In this document: piece after piece, positions 43,519 to 52,716 of the stretch
Position numbering within the stretch: the stretch's first letter is position 1
How the letters are laid out: each line of letters starts with the position of its first letter
Source: Nocardiopsis sp. NRRL B-16309
Lineage (GTDB): Bacteria > Actinomycetota > Actinomycetes > Streptosporangiales > Streptosporangiaceae
NCBI RefSeq assembly: GCF_001279585.1
Contig: NZ_LGEC01000063.1
Location: forward strand, 32,640-96,639
Length of the DNA: 64,000 nucleotides
Direction: 5' to 3'
Notes under the pieces: generated by a model
Told to the model about the DNA's origin: nothing
Seen by the model: only the letters and a program-made list of their open reading frames with translations
The model's database searches: none
Position numbers and translations under genes: made by a program

Positions 43519-45567
43519 GTGTCTGTGAGGGACGTTCAGCTGGCCCGCGTGGCCGAGCAGTACGGGATCGCGACGAGCTACGAGGACTGGCGGGGCCGAC
43601 GGGTGCCGGTGGGACCCGACACCATCCGCCATGTCCTGTCGGCGCTGGGGGTGGATCCGGACCGGCCCGAGGCGGCCCCGGCGCCGGGGCCGCTGCCCCC
43701 GGCGGTCGTCGTCCGCGAGCACAAGGCGCCCGACCTCGTCCTGCCCGAGGGCGCCCGCAGCGGCGTCGAGACCGCCGACGGCTCCCTGCTGCCCTTCGGC
43801 CCCGGCCTGCCCCTGGGAGTGCACACCCTCCGCGTCACCGTGGGCGGCACCGAGCACGACGCGCCCCTGCTCGTGGTCCCCGACCGGATCGAGCCGAGCG
43901 CCCTGCGCCACGGCCGCCGCCTGTGGGGCCTCATGACACAGGTCTACAGCGTGCGCTCCCGCGCCTCCTGGGGTATCGGCGACCTGCGCGACCTCGCTGA
44001 GCTCGCCGACTGGAGCGGCCGCGACCTGGGCGCCGACTTCGCCCTGATCAACCCGGTGCACGCCACCGAGCCGCGCCCGCCGCTGGAGCCCTCGCCGTAC
44101 CTGCCCGTGAGCCGCCGCTACGCCAGCCCGCTCTACATCCGGATCGAGGACGTGCCCGAGTACGCCCGTCTGGACCCGGCCCAGCGGGAGGGCATCCAGC
44201 GCCTGGCCCGGCCGCTGCGCGAGCGCGGGCGCACCGCCGACCTGCTCGACCGCGACGCCGTGTGGGAAGCCAAGCGCGCCGCCCTGGAGATCCTCTTCCA
44301 GGTGCCGCGCGCACCCGGCCGCGAGGCCGCGCTGCGGACCTACCTCGAACGCGAGGGCCAGCCGCTGGTGGAGTTCGCCACCTGGTCCGCGCTGGCCGAG
44401 GAGTACGGATCCGACTTCCGTTCCTGGCCCGCGCCCCTGCGCGACGTCTCCGCCCACGCCGTCGGCGAGGAGGCCCTGCGCCGGTGGCCGACCGTGGAGT
44501 TCCACCGGTGGCTCCAGTGGCTGCTCGACGACCAGCTCGCCCAGTCCCAGGCCACCGCGCGCGCGGCCGGGATGGACGTCGGCATCGTGCACGACCTCGC
44601 CATCGGGGTGCAGGCCGGCGGCGCCGACGCCTGGATGTACGGCGACGCCCTGGTGCCCGGGCTGCACGTGGGCGCGCCGCCGGACGAGTTCAACCGGCGG
44701 GGCCAGGACTGGGGCCAGCCGCCCTGGAACCCGCGCCGGCTCGCGGAACTGGGCTACGCCCCCTTCCGGCAGATGGTCTCCCAGGCGCTGCGGCACTCCG
44801 GCGGGGTGCGCGTGGACCACGTGATGGGGCTCTTCCGGCTGTGGTGCGTCCCCGAGGGGGCGTCGGCCGACGAGGGCACCTACGTGCGCTTCGACCACGA
44901 GGGCATGGTGGGATCGCTGGCGCTGGCCGCCCACCGCTCCGACGCGGTGGTCATCGGCGAGGACCTGGGCACGGTCGAGCCCTGGGTCCGCGACCACCTG
45001 CGCGACCGGGGGCTGCTGGGCACGTCCGTGCTCTGGTTCGAGCAGGAGCGGGACGGCAGCCCGCGCGCCCCGGAGGACTGGCGCACCGACTGCCTGGCCA
45101 CGGTCGCCACCCACGACCTGCCGCCGGTGGCGTCCTTCCTGTCCGCGGAGCACGTGGAGCTGCGGGACCGCCTGGGCCTGCTCGGGCGCCCCGTGGAGGA
45201 GGAGCGCGCCGACTCCGAGGAACGGGTCGAGCGCTGGCGCGCGCACCTGGTCGCGCTCGGACTGCTCGACCCGCGTGTGGACCCCGTGGCCGACCCGGCC
45301 GCCGTGGTCGCCGCGATGCACGCCTACCTGGTGCGGACCCCAGCACGCATGGTGGGAGTGGCGCTCACCGACGTGGTGGGGGAGCGGCGGATGCAGAACC
45401 AGCCGGGGACCAGCACGGAGTATCCGAACTGGCGGATCCCGCTCACGAGCGCCGAGGGCGAGCCGGTCCTGGTGGACGAACTCCTGGCCGACCCGCGCAT
45501 GGTCGCGCGGATCCGCCGCACCCTCGGTCCGCTGGGCCGCGGCGAGGCGGCCGGGGAGATCCCCTGA
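43519..45567 (+). CDS. malQ: 4-alpha-glucanotransferase (amylomaltase)
   Basis: 682 residues, GH77. It moves alpha-1,4-glucan chains between acceptors in maltodextrin and glycogen metabolism. An extra N-terminal domain (1-130) typical of actinobacterial MalQ precedes the catalytic barrel; active-site motifs are GGVRVDHVMGLFRLW (nucleophile Asp), VVIGEDLGTVEP (acid/base Glu) and VATHDLPPVASF (third Asp); the end NQPGTSTEYPNWRIPL is characteristic. Start GTG 43519 or GTG 43525. Divergent from the MFS gene. Confidence 0.94.
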   Translation: MSVRDVQLARVAEQYGIATSYEDWRGRRVPVGPDTIRHVLSALGVDPDRPEAAPAPGPLPPAVVVREHKAPDLVLPEGARSGVETADGSLLPFGPGLPLGVHTLRVTVGGTEHDAPLLVVPDRIEPSALRHGRRLWGLMTQVYSVRSRASWGIGDLRDLAELADWSGRDLGADFALINPVHATEPRPPLEPSPYLPVSRRYASPLYIRIEDVPEYARLDPAQREGIQRLARPLRERGRTADLLDRDAVWEAKRAALEILFQVPRAPGREAALRTYLEREGQPLVEFATWSALAEEYGSDFRSWPAPLRDVSAHAVGEEALRRWPTVEFHRWLQWLLDDQLAQSQATARAAGMDVGIVHDLAIGVQAGGADAWMYGDALVPGLHVGAPPDEFNRRGQDWGQPPWNPRRLAELGYAPFRQMVSQALRHSGGVRVDHVMGLFRLWCVPEGASADEGTYVRFDHEGMVGSLALAAHRSDAVVIGEDLGTVEPWVRDHLRDRGLLGTSVLWFEQERDGSPRAPEDWRTDCLATVATHDLPPVASFLSAEHVELRDRLGLLGRPVEEERADSEERVERWRAHLVALGLLDPRVDPVADPAAVVAAMHAYLVRTPARMVGVALTDVVGERRMQNQPGTSTEYPNWRIPLTSAEGEPVLVDELLADPRMVARIRRTLGPLGRGEAAGEIP

Positions 45568-45628
45568 CCCGTGGACGACGGCGGCCCGGGGAGGCGACGG
45601 CGGATCCGCCGGGCCCCGGACGAACGAC

Positions 45629-45666
45629 GCGGTGGCCACGACCCCCTCGGGTGTCGCGGCCACCGC
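45629..45666. terminator. Bidirectional terminator between malQ and pepN
   Basis: GCGGTGGCC (45629-45637) pairs with GGCCACCGC (45658-45666); inside it CGAC/GTCG and CCC/GGG extend the stem almost to the loop. It lies between convergent stop codons. Confidence 0.8.
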
Positions 45667-45709
45667 TGTAACCCGGGTCCTCCCCGGGCCGACGCGTGCC
45701 GGGCGGGCG

Positions 45710-48259
45710 TCAGGCGCGCTGCTGCCCCGTGGCGATGTCCATCGCCCGGGCGCGCAGGGCCCGCTCCACGCCGGCGCGGCCCTCGACCAGCAGGCGGCGC
45801 AGGGCGGGGGCCGGGTCCGCCTCCTCGATGTAGGCGTCCGTGCGCTCCAGCGTCGCCTCCTCCACCAGGGAGCTGGGGTAGCACATCTCCGCGAACGACT
45901 GCGCGAACTCGCCCGTCCACTTCTCCCAGGCCGGGCCCAACTGCGCGAAGTACTTCTCCATGTAGGGCCGGTACAGCTCGGCCTGGCCCGGCTCGGTGAA
46001 GCCCATCAGGGTCGCGCGGAACTCGGCGTTGGCCAGCTCCGAGCCGACGATCCGGTCCCACGCGGCGGCCTTGGCCTCCGGGGTGGGGATCGCGGCGCGG
46101 GCGCCGGCGGCGTGCCGGTGGCCGGTCGCCGTGGGGTCCCTCTCCAGCTCCGCGGTGATCTCGTCCTCGCCGGCCTTGCCCTTGGCGACCAGGCGGCGCA
46201 GCAGGGTCCACCGCAGGTCGGTGTCCACGGTCAGGCCGTCCACCGTGATGGCGCCGTCCAGCAGACCCCGGAGCAGGGACAGGTGGGCGTCGCTGACCGC
46301 CGTGTCGGCGAGCGCGTTGGCGTAGGCGAGCTGGAGGTCGCCGCCGGGCTCGGCCGTGCTGAGCAGTTCGCGCAGGCGGTCGGCGAGCAGCTCGAAGCCG
46401 AACGGGCGCCACGCCGGGTCGGCGTAGTTCAGCAGCGCCGCGGTCGCCTGGCGCAGCAGGGTCTGCGCGACCATGACGTCGTCGACACCGCTGATCCCGG
46501 AGATCACCAGCGCGACGTAGTCGCGGGCGGCCATCTCCGCGTCCCGGGTCATGTCCCAGGCGGCGCCGAAGCACAGCGCGCGCGGCAGCGACTCGGCGAT
46601 CTCGCCGGCGCCCTCCACCACGGTGCGCAGCGAGCGCTCGTCCAGCCGGATCTTGGTGAAGGTGAGGTCGTCGTCGTTGATCAGCACGAGGTCGGGCCGG
46701 GCCTGTCCGACCAGCTCGGCGACCTCGGTCCGCGCTCCGCTCACGTCCAGTTCCACGCGCTCGCGGCGCACGATCCCGGCGTCGGTGCGGTCGTACAGGC
46801 CGATCGCCAGACGGTGCGAGCGCAGCGTCGGGTGGTCCTCGGCGGCCTCCTGCAGCACCGCGAACGACGTGAAGTTCCCCTCGCCGTCGACCTCGAACTC
46901 CGGGCGCATCGTGTTGACGCCCGTCGTCTCCAGCCACTCGCGCGACCAGTCCGACAGGTCGCGCCCGGAGGCGGCCTCCAGGTGGCGCAGCAGGTCCTTC
47001 AGCTCGGTGTTGCCGAAGGCGTTCTCCTTGAAGTAGGCGCGCACGCCCGCGAAGAAGGCGTCCACGCCCACGTACGCCGCGAGCTGCTTGAGCACCGAGG
47101 CGCCCTTGGCGTAGGTGATGCCGTCGAAGTTGACCTCGACCGCCTGGATGTCGACCATGTCCGCGGCGATCGGGTGGGTGGAGGGCAGCTGGTCCTGGCG
47201 CAGGGCCCAGGACTTCTCCACGTTGGCGAACGTGGTCCACGCGTCCGTCCACTTGGTGGCGTTGGCCTGGCTGTAGACGCTGGCGTAGGTGGCGAACGAC
47301 TCGTTCAGCCACAGGTCGTCCCACCAGCGCATGGTGACCAGGTCGCCGAACCACATGTGCGCCATCTCGTGCAGGATGGTCTCGGCGCGGCGCTCGTAGC
47401 GGGCGTCGGTCACGCGGGAGCGGAAGACGTAGTCCTCCAGGAACGTGACCGCTCCGGCGTTCTCCATCGCGCCCGCGTTGAACTCGGGGACGAAGAGCTG
47501 GTCGTACTTGCCGAACGGGTAGCGCAGGTCGAACAGCCCGTGGAAGAAGTCGAAGCCCTGCTTGGTGACCTCGAACAGGGCGTCGGAGTCCAGGTGCTCG
47601 GCGAGCGAGGCCCGGCAGTACAGGCCCAGCGGGATGCCGTCGTGCTCGTCGCGCACCACGTGGTACGGGCCCGCGATGAGCGCGGTGATGTAGGTCGACA
47701 CCACCGGGGTGGCCGGGAAGTGCCAGCGCACCCGGTCCTCGGTGCCGGTCGCCTCCGCGCGCACGTCCGGTGCGCTGTTGGACACGACCTCCCACGAGGA
47801 CGGCGCGAACACCGTCAGCTCGAAGGTCGCCTTCAGGTCGGGCTGGTCGAAGCACGTGAACATGCGGTGCGCGTCCGCCGTCTCGAACTGGGTGTACAGG
47901 TACACCGAGTCGTCGACCGGGTCCACGAACCGGTGCAGGCCCTCGCCCGTGCGCATGTAGGCGGCGTCGGCGACGACCGTCAGCTCGTTGCGGGCGGCCA
48001 GGTCCGGCAGGACGAGGCGCTCACCGTCGAACAGCTCCTCCGTGTCGAGCTCGCGGCCGTTGAGGACCGCCGAACGCAGCGCGGGGGCGGTCAGGTCCAC
48101 GAACGTGCGGGCACCCGCCTCCGTGCTGGAGAACCGGATGACGGTGGTGGACCGGAAGGTCTCGTCCCCCGTGGTCAGGTCCAGTTCCACGGCGTAGGAG
48201 TCCACGCTCAGGATCCGGGCCCGTTCCCGTGCCTCGTCCCGTGTCAGGTTCCCTGCCAC
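45710..48259 (-). CDS. pepN: Aminopeptidase N (M1 family)
   Basis: 849 residues. Zinc metallo-aminopeptidase removing N-terminal residues from peptides in the cytoplasm. Substrate-binding GAMEN is present (FNAGAMENAG), followed by the zinc site HEMAHMWFGDLVTMRWWDDLWLNESFA (HExxH-18-E). C-terminal ERAP1-like helical domain from about 520. Length fits actinobacterial PepN. GTG 48259 has GGAGGGA about 8 bases upstream. It stands alone, convergent with malQ and divergent from the nitroreductase-like gene. Confidence 0.95.
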   Translation of the reverse strand: MAGNLTRDEARERARILSVDSYAVELDLTTGDETFRSTTVIRFSSTEAGARTFVDLTAPALRSAVLNGRELDTEELFDGERLVLPDLAARNELTVVADAAYMRTGEGLHRFVDPVDDSVYLYTQFETADAHRMFTCFDQPDLKATFELTVFAPSSWEVVSNSAPDVRAEATGTEDRVRWHFPATPVVSTYITALIAGPYHVVRDEHDGIPLGLYCRASLAEHLDSDALFEVTKQGFDFFHGLFDLRYPFGKYDQLFVPEFNAGAMENAGAVTFLEDYVFRSRVTDARYERRAETILHEMAHMWFGDLVTMRWWDDLWLNESFATYASVYSQANATKWTDAWTTFANVEKSWALRQDQLPSTHPIAADMVDIQAVEVNFDGITYAKGASVLKQLAAYVGVDAFFAGVRAYFKENAFGNTELKDLLRHLEAASGRDLSDWSREWLETTGVNTMRPEFEVDGEGNFTSFAVLQEAAEDHPTLRSHRLAIGLYDRTDAGIVRRERVELDVSGARTEVAELVGQARPDLVLINDDDLTFTKIRLDERSLRTVVEGAGEIAESLPRALCFGAAWDMTRDAEMAARDYVALVISGISGVDDVMVAQTLLRQATAALLNYADPAWRPFGFELLADRLRELLSTAEPGGDLQLAYANALADTAVSDAHLSLLRGLLDGAITVDGLTVDTDLRWTLLRRLVAKGKAGEDEITAELERDPTATGHRHAAGARAAIPTPEAKAAAWDRIVGSELANAEFRATLMGFTEPGQAELYRPYMEKYFAQLGPAWEKWTGEFAQSFAEMCYPSSLVEEATLERTDAYIEEADPAPALRRLLVEGRAGVERALRARAMDIATGQQRA

Positions 48260-48536
48260 TCCACGCTCCCTCCACGGCCGCCGTCGTCGCCGGCCGGAAT
48301 CTGTGCCGACCGCGGCGAGTCCGCCGTGCGGGCCGGAGCGTCGTCGGGGTCGGAGGTCACTTTCGCTCGGTTCCGATCCTGCCACGGGCGGAGCCCGGAT
48401 GTGCAACCGATGGCCGGGCTCGTGCCCGGCGCGTGGCGCCGGCGGGAACGAAACCGCGCGCGCCCTTGTTCGGCGTGAGTGACCCCGACGGAGTTCCGAG
48501 CCGGGGCCACCAGCCCCGTGCCATCGAGGAGAAGCG

Positions 48537-49172
48537 ATGCCCCAGCCCACCGCCCCCACAGACGCCCAGGAGACCGTGTACGCGGACATGTGGTTCGACC
48601 CCGCGTGCCCCTGGGCCTGGATCACCTCCCGCTGGCTGCTGGAAGTCGAGAAGGTCCGTCCCGTCCAGGTGCGCTGGCACGTGATGAGCCTGGCCGTCCT
48701 CAACGAGGACAAGGACATCCCCGACGACTACCGCGCGTTCCTCTCGACCGCGTGGCCGGCGGTCCGGGTGTGCGCGGCCGCCGAGCAGCGCTTCGGCCCG
48801 GAGGTCCTGGGCGGCCTCTACACCGCGCTCGGCACCCGGTTCCACAACGGCGGGCAGGAGCGCGACGACGCCACCATCCGCGCGGCCCTGGCCGACGCGG
48901 GCCTGCCCGAGGACCTCATCGATGCCGGCGGCTCCACCGACTACGATGAGGCCGTGCGCGCCTCGCACGCGGAGGCGATGAAGCTGGTCGGCGAGGACGT
49001 CGGCACTCCCGTGGTCCAGGTCGAGGGCGTGTCCTTCTTCGGTCCGGTCCTCACACCGACCCCGCGCGGGGAGGACGCCGGACGACTGTGGGACGGCGTG
49101 CGCCTGGTCGCCGGAACCGACGGCTTCTTCGAACTCAAGCGCACCCGTACGCGGCGCCCCGTCTTCGACTGA
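48537..49172 (+). CDS. DsbA-fold mycothiol-dependent nitroreductase (Rv2466c family), single-cysteine form
   Basis: 211 residues, thioredoxin/DsbA fold with helical insert. In Rv2466c the active site is CPWC; here the sequence WFDPACPWAWITSRW gives CPWA, so only the first cysteine remains. Other family blocks are WHVMSLAVLNEDKD, LYTALGTRFHNGG and VGTPVVQVEGVSFFGPVLTP (cis-proline). Rv2466c reduces oxidised substrates with mycothiol; a monothiol form could still work through a mixed disulfide with mycothiol. ATG 48537 has GAGGAGAAG upstream. Followed by a small conserved-looking gene and an aldehyde dehydrogenase. Confidence 0.88.
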   Translation: MPQPTAPTDAQETVYADMWFDPACPWAWITSRWLLEVEKVRPVQVRWHVMSLAVLNEDKDIPDDYRAFLSTAWPAVRVCAAAEQRFGPEVLGGLYTALGTRFHNGGQERDDATIRAALADAGLPEDLIDAGGSTDYDEAVRASHAEAMKLVGEDVGTPVVQVEGVSFFGPVLTPTPRGEDAGRLWDGVRLVAGTDGFFELKRTRTRRPVFD

Positions 49173-49273
49173 GTCCTGACGCGCCCGCGGGCTCACCGGG
49201 CCCCGTCCCCGCCCGCGCAATCCCGTGCGCCCTCCGCGGAGGGCCCGCGTCAGCCACACGAAAGGAACCGGCC

Positions 49274-49432
49274 ATGCCCGGACCGCAGGAGCGTCGCCCG
49301 AACCCCTTCCTGGACGACCTCGACATCCTGCCCGACACCACCAGCGACGAGCGGGCGGTCGGCTGGGGCGAGGACGCCGAGCGCGACGACACCGACCGGC
49401 TGAACGCGGACCGCCCCCCGCACTGGGGCTGA
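49274..49432 (+). CDS. Small acidic protein, 52 residues, function unknown
   Basis: ATG 49274 is preceded by AAAGGAAC at ideal spacing, and the frame has normal codon bias. The protein is strongly acidic (Asp/Glu-rich) and ends DRPPHWG, an ending I associate with small uncharacterised actinobacterial proteins. No membrane segment, no cysteines. It lies between the nitroreductase-like gene and the aldehyde dehydrogenase gene on the same strand. Confidence 0.7.
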   Translation: MPGPQERRPNPFLDDLDILPDTTSDERAVGWGEDAERDDTDRLNADRPPHWG

Positions 49433-49547
49433 GCGGACCCGCCGGTGACGGGCCGGGGATCGGTGGAACCACCGGTCCCCGGCCCGCCGCCTCGCGGGAG
49501 CGGGGCGCGCTGTTCATTTCCGAACGGCGTTCTGGGACAGTGGGTCC

Positions 49548-50969
49548 ATGCGATCCCTCTACATCGACGGCGCCTGGACGGACTCCGCCTCCGACGAGGC
49601 CCTGGACGTGGTCAACCCGGCGACCGAGCAGGTCATCGACTCCGTGCCGGCCGGAGCCACCGAGGACGTCGACGCGGCGGTGCGGGCCGCGGCGGCGGCC
49701 CTCCCGGCCTGGTCGGCGCTCACTCCGGGTCAGCGCGTCACCCACCTGGCCAAGGCCCTGGAGCTGTACAACGCCCGGATCGGCGACATCGCCGAGATCC
49801 TGACCCAGGACATGGGCGCGCCCGCCGTGTTCGCCCGCAAGGTGCAGGCCGGGCTGCCATCGCTGATGTTCCAGACCTTCATCGACCTCGTCGAGGAGGC
49901 CGGTGAGCGCTACTTCGCGGGCGAGCGGCAGGGCACCTCGCTGATCGTGCGCGAGCCGATCGGCGTGGTCGGCGCCATCACCCCGTGGAACTACCCGCTG
50001 CACCAGATCGTGCTCAAGGTCGTCCCGGCGATGCTCGCGGGCAACACCGTGGTGCTCAAGCCCAGCGAGATCGCCCCGCTGAGCGCCTACGCGCTCGCCG
50101 AGGTCCTGCACGACGCCGGTCTGCCCGCCGGCGTGTTCAACCTGGTCTCGGGCACCGGACCCGTCGTGGGCGAGGCCATCGCCGCGCACCCGGACGTGGC
50201 CATGGTCTCCTTCACCGGCTCCACCCGGGCCGGGACCCGGGTCAGCCAGGTCGCCGCCGAGACGGTCAAGAAGGTGGCCCTGGAACTGGGCGGCAAGTCG
50301 CCGAACGTGGTGCTGCCCGACGCCGACCTCGCCCAGGCCGTCAAGCGCGGCGTGGCCGACGTCATGCGCAACACCGGGCAGAGCTGCAACGCGCTCACCC
50401 GCATGCTCGTCCACCGCGACTCCTACGAGCAGGCGGTCGCCCTGGCCGCCGCAGCCGCGGAGAAGTACGTCCCCGGTGACCCGGCCGACGAGTCCACGCG
50501 GATGGGGCCGCTGGTCTCGGCCGCCCAGCTCGACAAGGTCCGCGCCTACGTCCGCCTGGGCGTGGAGGAGGGCGCCCGCCTGGTCACCGGCGGCGCCGAG
50601 CCGGTCGAGGGCCGCGAGAGCGGGTACTTCGTCCGGCCGACGGTCTTCGCCGACGTGCGCAACGACATGCGCGTCGCGCAGGAGGAGATCTTCGGCCCGG
50701 TGCTGGTCCTGATCCCCTACGACACCGAGGAGGAGGCCGTGGCGATCGCCAACGACACGGTCTACGGCCTCAACGCCGCGGTGTGGTCGCAGGACCCCGA
50801 GCGCGCCCTGGCCGTGGGCCGGCGCCTGCGGGCGGGCCAGATCGAGGTCAACGGCGGGGCGCTCAACCCGCGCGCGCCGTTCGGCGGCTACAAGCGCTCG
50901 GGCGTGGGCCGCGAGTGGGGCCTGCACGGGCTCGACGAGTTCTGCGAGCTCAAGTCCCTCCAGCTGTGA
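49548..50969 (+). CDS. Aldehyde dehydrogenase family protein
   Basis: 473 residues. NAD(P)-dependent oxidation of an aldehyde to the acid. Motifs: TPWNYPLHQIVLKVVPAMLAGNTVVLKPSE (cofactor cleft), VSFTGSTRAG, general base Glu in ALELGGKSPNVV, catalytic Cys in NTGQSCNALTRMLVH, and EEIFGPVL near the end. The layout is closest to the aldehyde dehydrogenases often called 3-succinoylsemialdehyde-pyridine or betaine-aldehyde-like enzymes, but substrate cannot be fixed. ATG 49548. Confidence 0.93.
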   Translation: MRSLYIDGAWTDSASDEALDVVNPATEQVIDSVPAGATEDVDAAVRAAAAALPAWSALTPGQRVTHLAKALELYNARIGDIAEILTQDMGAPAVFARKVQAGLPSLMFQTFIDLVEEAGERYFAGERQGTSLIVREPIGVVGAITPWNYPLHQIVLKVVPAMLAGNTVVLKPSEIAPLSAYALAEVLHDAGLPAGVFNLVSGTGPVVGEAIAAHPDVAMVSFTGSTRAGTRVSQVAAETVKKVALELGGKSPNVVLPDADLAQAVKRGVADVMRNTGQSCNALTRMLVHRDSYEQAVALAAAAAEKYVPGDPADESTRMGPLVSAAQLDKVRAYVRLGVEEGARLVTGGAEPVEGRESGYFVRPTVFADVRNDMRVAQEEIFGPVLVLIPYDTEEEAVAIANDTVYGLNAAVWSQDPERALAVGRRLRAGQIEVNGGALNPRAPFGGYKRSGVGREWGLHGLDEFCELKSLQL

Positions 50970-51119
50970 CCAAGGCCGGGCTCCGCGCCGCCGGCAGGTG
51001 TGCGCGGAGTCACGGCCTCCAACGGGCTCCCGCCGGAATCGCCCCCGGTGGGACGCGCGTTGTGGGGTGTGGAAAAATTCGGACCGGTAGCCCCTGGTCG
51101 AACCCAATCGAGGTGTGAG

Positions 51120-51266
51120 TTGAGCAACAAGCCCGCGGTCTCCAAGGCAGGTCCTCTCGGCAAGGACATCAAGTCGATCGTGATGTACAACGTGATCGCG
51201 CTCGCGTCGATGGCCCTGTTCGCCGCCCTCGGTCTGAGCGTCGCGGCCGCCGCCGGTTCCGCCTGA
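51120..51266 (+). CDS. Small single-span membrane protein (TTG start), function unknown
   Basis: 48 residues. Starts at TTG 51120, which follows GAGGTG by four bases; a weaker in-frame ATG at 51183 would remove the polar N-terminus. Residues 1-19 are polar (SNKPAVSKAGPLGKDIKS), residues 20-46 one hydrophobic helix ending in Ala/Gly. A terminator hairpin follows 27 bases after the stop, supporting a real transcription unit. Confidence 0.6.
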   Translation: MSNKPAVSKAGPLGKDIKSIVMYNVIALASMALFAALGLSVAAAAGSA

Positions 51267-51293
51267 CCCGGCCCGCCCGAACACGAACACCGG

Positions 51294-51326
51294 GCCCCGC
51301 CCCGTCCGCACCGGACGGAGCGGGGC
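51294..51326 (+). terminator. Terminator after the small membrane protein gene
   Basis: GCCCCGC (51294-51300) pairs with GCGGGGC (51320-51326) and CCGTCCG with CGGACGG inside it, around a short CAC loop, followed by TTCGTCGT. Stable and well placed. Confidence 0.8.
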
Positions 51327-51334
51327 TTCGTCGT

Positions 51335-51590
51335 GGGCGACGGGCGGGTGGGGCCGCGCCGTAGGTGTCCGTTGAGGGTGGTAGTCCGTTCTTGTGCGAA
51401 GCACCCCTCGGACGATGGCGGGCGACGGGTGGGCAAGGCCGCGCCGCAGGCGTCCGTTGAGGGTGGTAGTCCGTTCTTGTGCGAAGCACCCCTCGGACGA
51501 TGGCGGGCGACGGGCGGGCGGGGCCGCGCCGCAGGCGTCTGTTGAGGGTGATGGTCCCGTCCTCGTGCGCGGCACCCCTCGGACGATGGC
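51335..51590. repeat. Three tandem 85-bp repeats upstream of rpiB
   Basis: Exact period 85: copies at 51335-51419, 51420-51504 and 51505-51590. Copies 1 and 2 are nearly identical; the third has diverged in its right half. Each contains GTCCGTTGAGGGTG and CACCCCTCGGAC, which can pair as an imperfect hairpin around a 25-base loop. The array fills the space between a terminator and the rpiB start. No coding bias, despite long open frames on both strands caused by the repeat length of 85 and lack of stops. Confidence 0.88.
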
Positions 51591-51634
51591 GGGGCGGCGC
51601 GCTTCGCGGCCCGGACACCTGCCACACTGGTGAC

Positions 51635-52102
<468 letters not shown>

Positions 52103-52120
52103 CCCCCACCCCGTCCGCCC

Positions 52121-52155
52121 CGCGCCCCCGCCCGGTACCACCGCGCGGGGGCGCG
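52121..52155 (+). terminator. Terminator of rpiB
   Basis: CGCGCCCCCG (52121-52130) pairs with CGGGGGCGCG (52146-52155), followed by TTCTCGT, 19 bases after the rpiB stop. Confidence 0.78.
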
Positions 52156-52420
52156 TTCTCGTGGGCCGGGGCGGCGCTGACCACCGCTCACGCCACCGGG
52201 AGCGGTTGCGCGCACAGGTGGCGGCGGCCCCTGGTTCCGGACCCGCCGGTGTGAGACCCTGAGCCAGGGCGTGTCGGGGCGACACGCCCATGACGTACGT
52301 GAGCCGGATCCGTTCCGGGTCCGCCCGGGCGCGGGGAGACGTTCAGGGGCGGTGTCCGAGAGAAGCGTGGGGGCCCGAGGGGAACCCTCGCGTGCGGAGT
52401 GCGTGTCCGACTCCGCACAA
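52156..52420. other. Gene-free DNA between rpiB and the phosphatase operator
   Basis: No coding region on either strand. TGACGTACGTGA at about 52289-52300 is a short palindrome with a BldD-like look but one base too short in its centre. Nothing else stands out. Confidence 0.4.
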
Positions 52421-52463
52421 CCGGTTATCGGCTGACCCGATAACCGGGGTTATGGGGGATAAC
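52421..52463. promoter_or_regulatory. Nested palindromes upstream of the PP2C phosphatase gene
   Basis: CCGGTTATCGG and CCGATAACCGG form a perfect 11-bp inverted repeat with a 5-base centre (52421-52447). It is followed at once by a second perfect repeat, GTTAT-GGGGG-ATAAC (52449-52463). The half-site GATAAC recurs through both. The arrangement is that of a high-affinity dimer operator with an auxiliary site. A -10-like TACAGT follows at 52502-52507. The gene starts at 52717. Confidence 0.65.
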
Positions 52464-52716
52464 TCCGCTGGTGGCGCGTGCTTCGCCGGCGGTCGCCACG
52501 CTACAGTTCGTGCACGGTGGCGGGCCCTCGACGCCCGTGGCACGGCAACGCCGCCGTCCGGTACCCGAACAGCCACCGGGGCCGACCCGCACCGCCGCCG
52601 GTCCGCCCGACCCGCCCCGGTACCGACCTGGCCGTGGCCACCCCCGACCGCGCCACCGCGAGCCGACCGAGAACCGACACCCGCTGGTGAGCGGGCGTGC
52701 CTAGGCCAGAGGACTC

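Noticed and set aside
43324..45663. Apparent extension of the MFS gene to 1207 codons
   Set aside because: It is the antisense shadow of malQ; the MFS protein begins with its first membrane helix at 43323.
51333..51627. Several open frames through the 85-bp repeats
   Set aside because: Repeats are 85 bases, not a multiple of three, so each copy is read in a different phase; long open frames are caused by lack of stop triplets.
52289..52300. Third BldD box (TGACGTACGTGA)
   Set aside because: The centre is four bases instead of five, so the half-sites are out of register for BldD.
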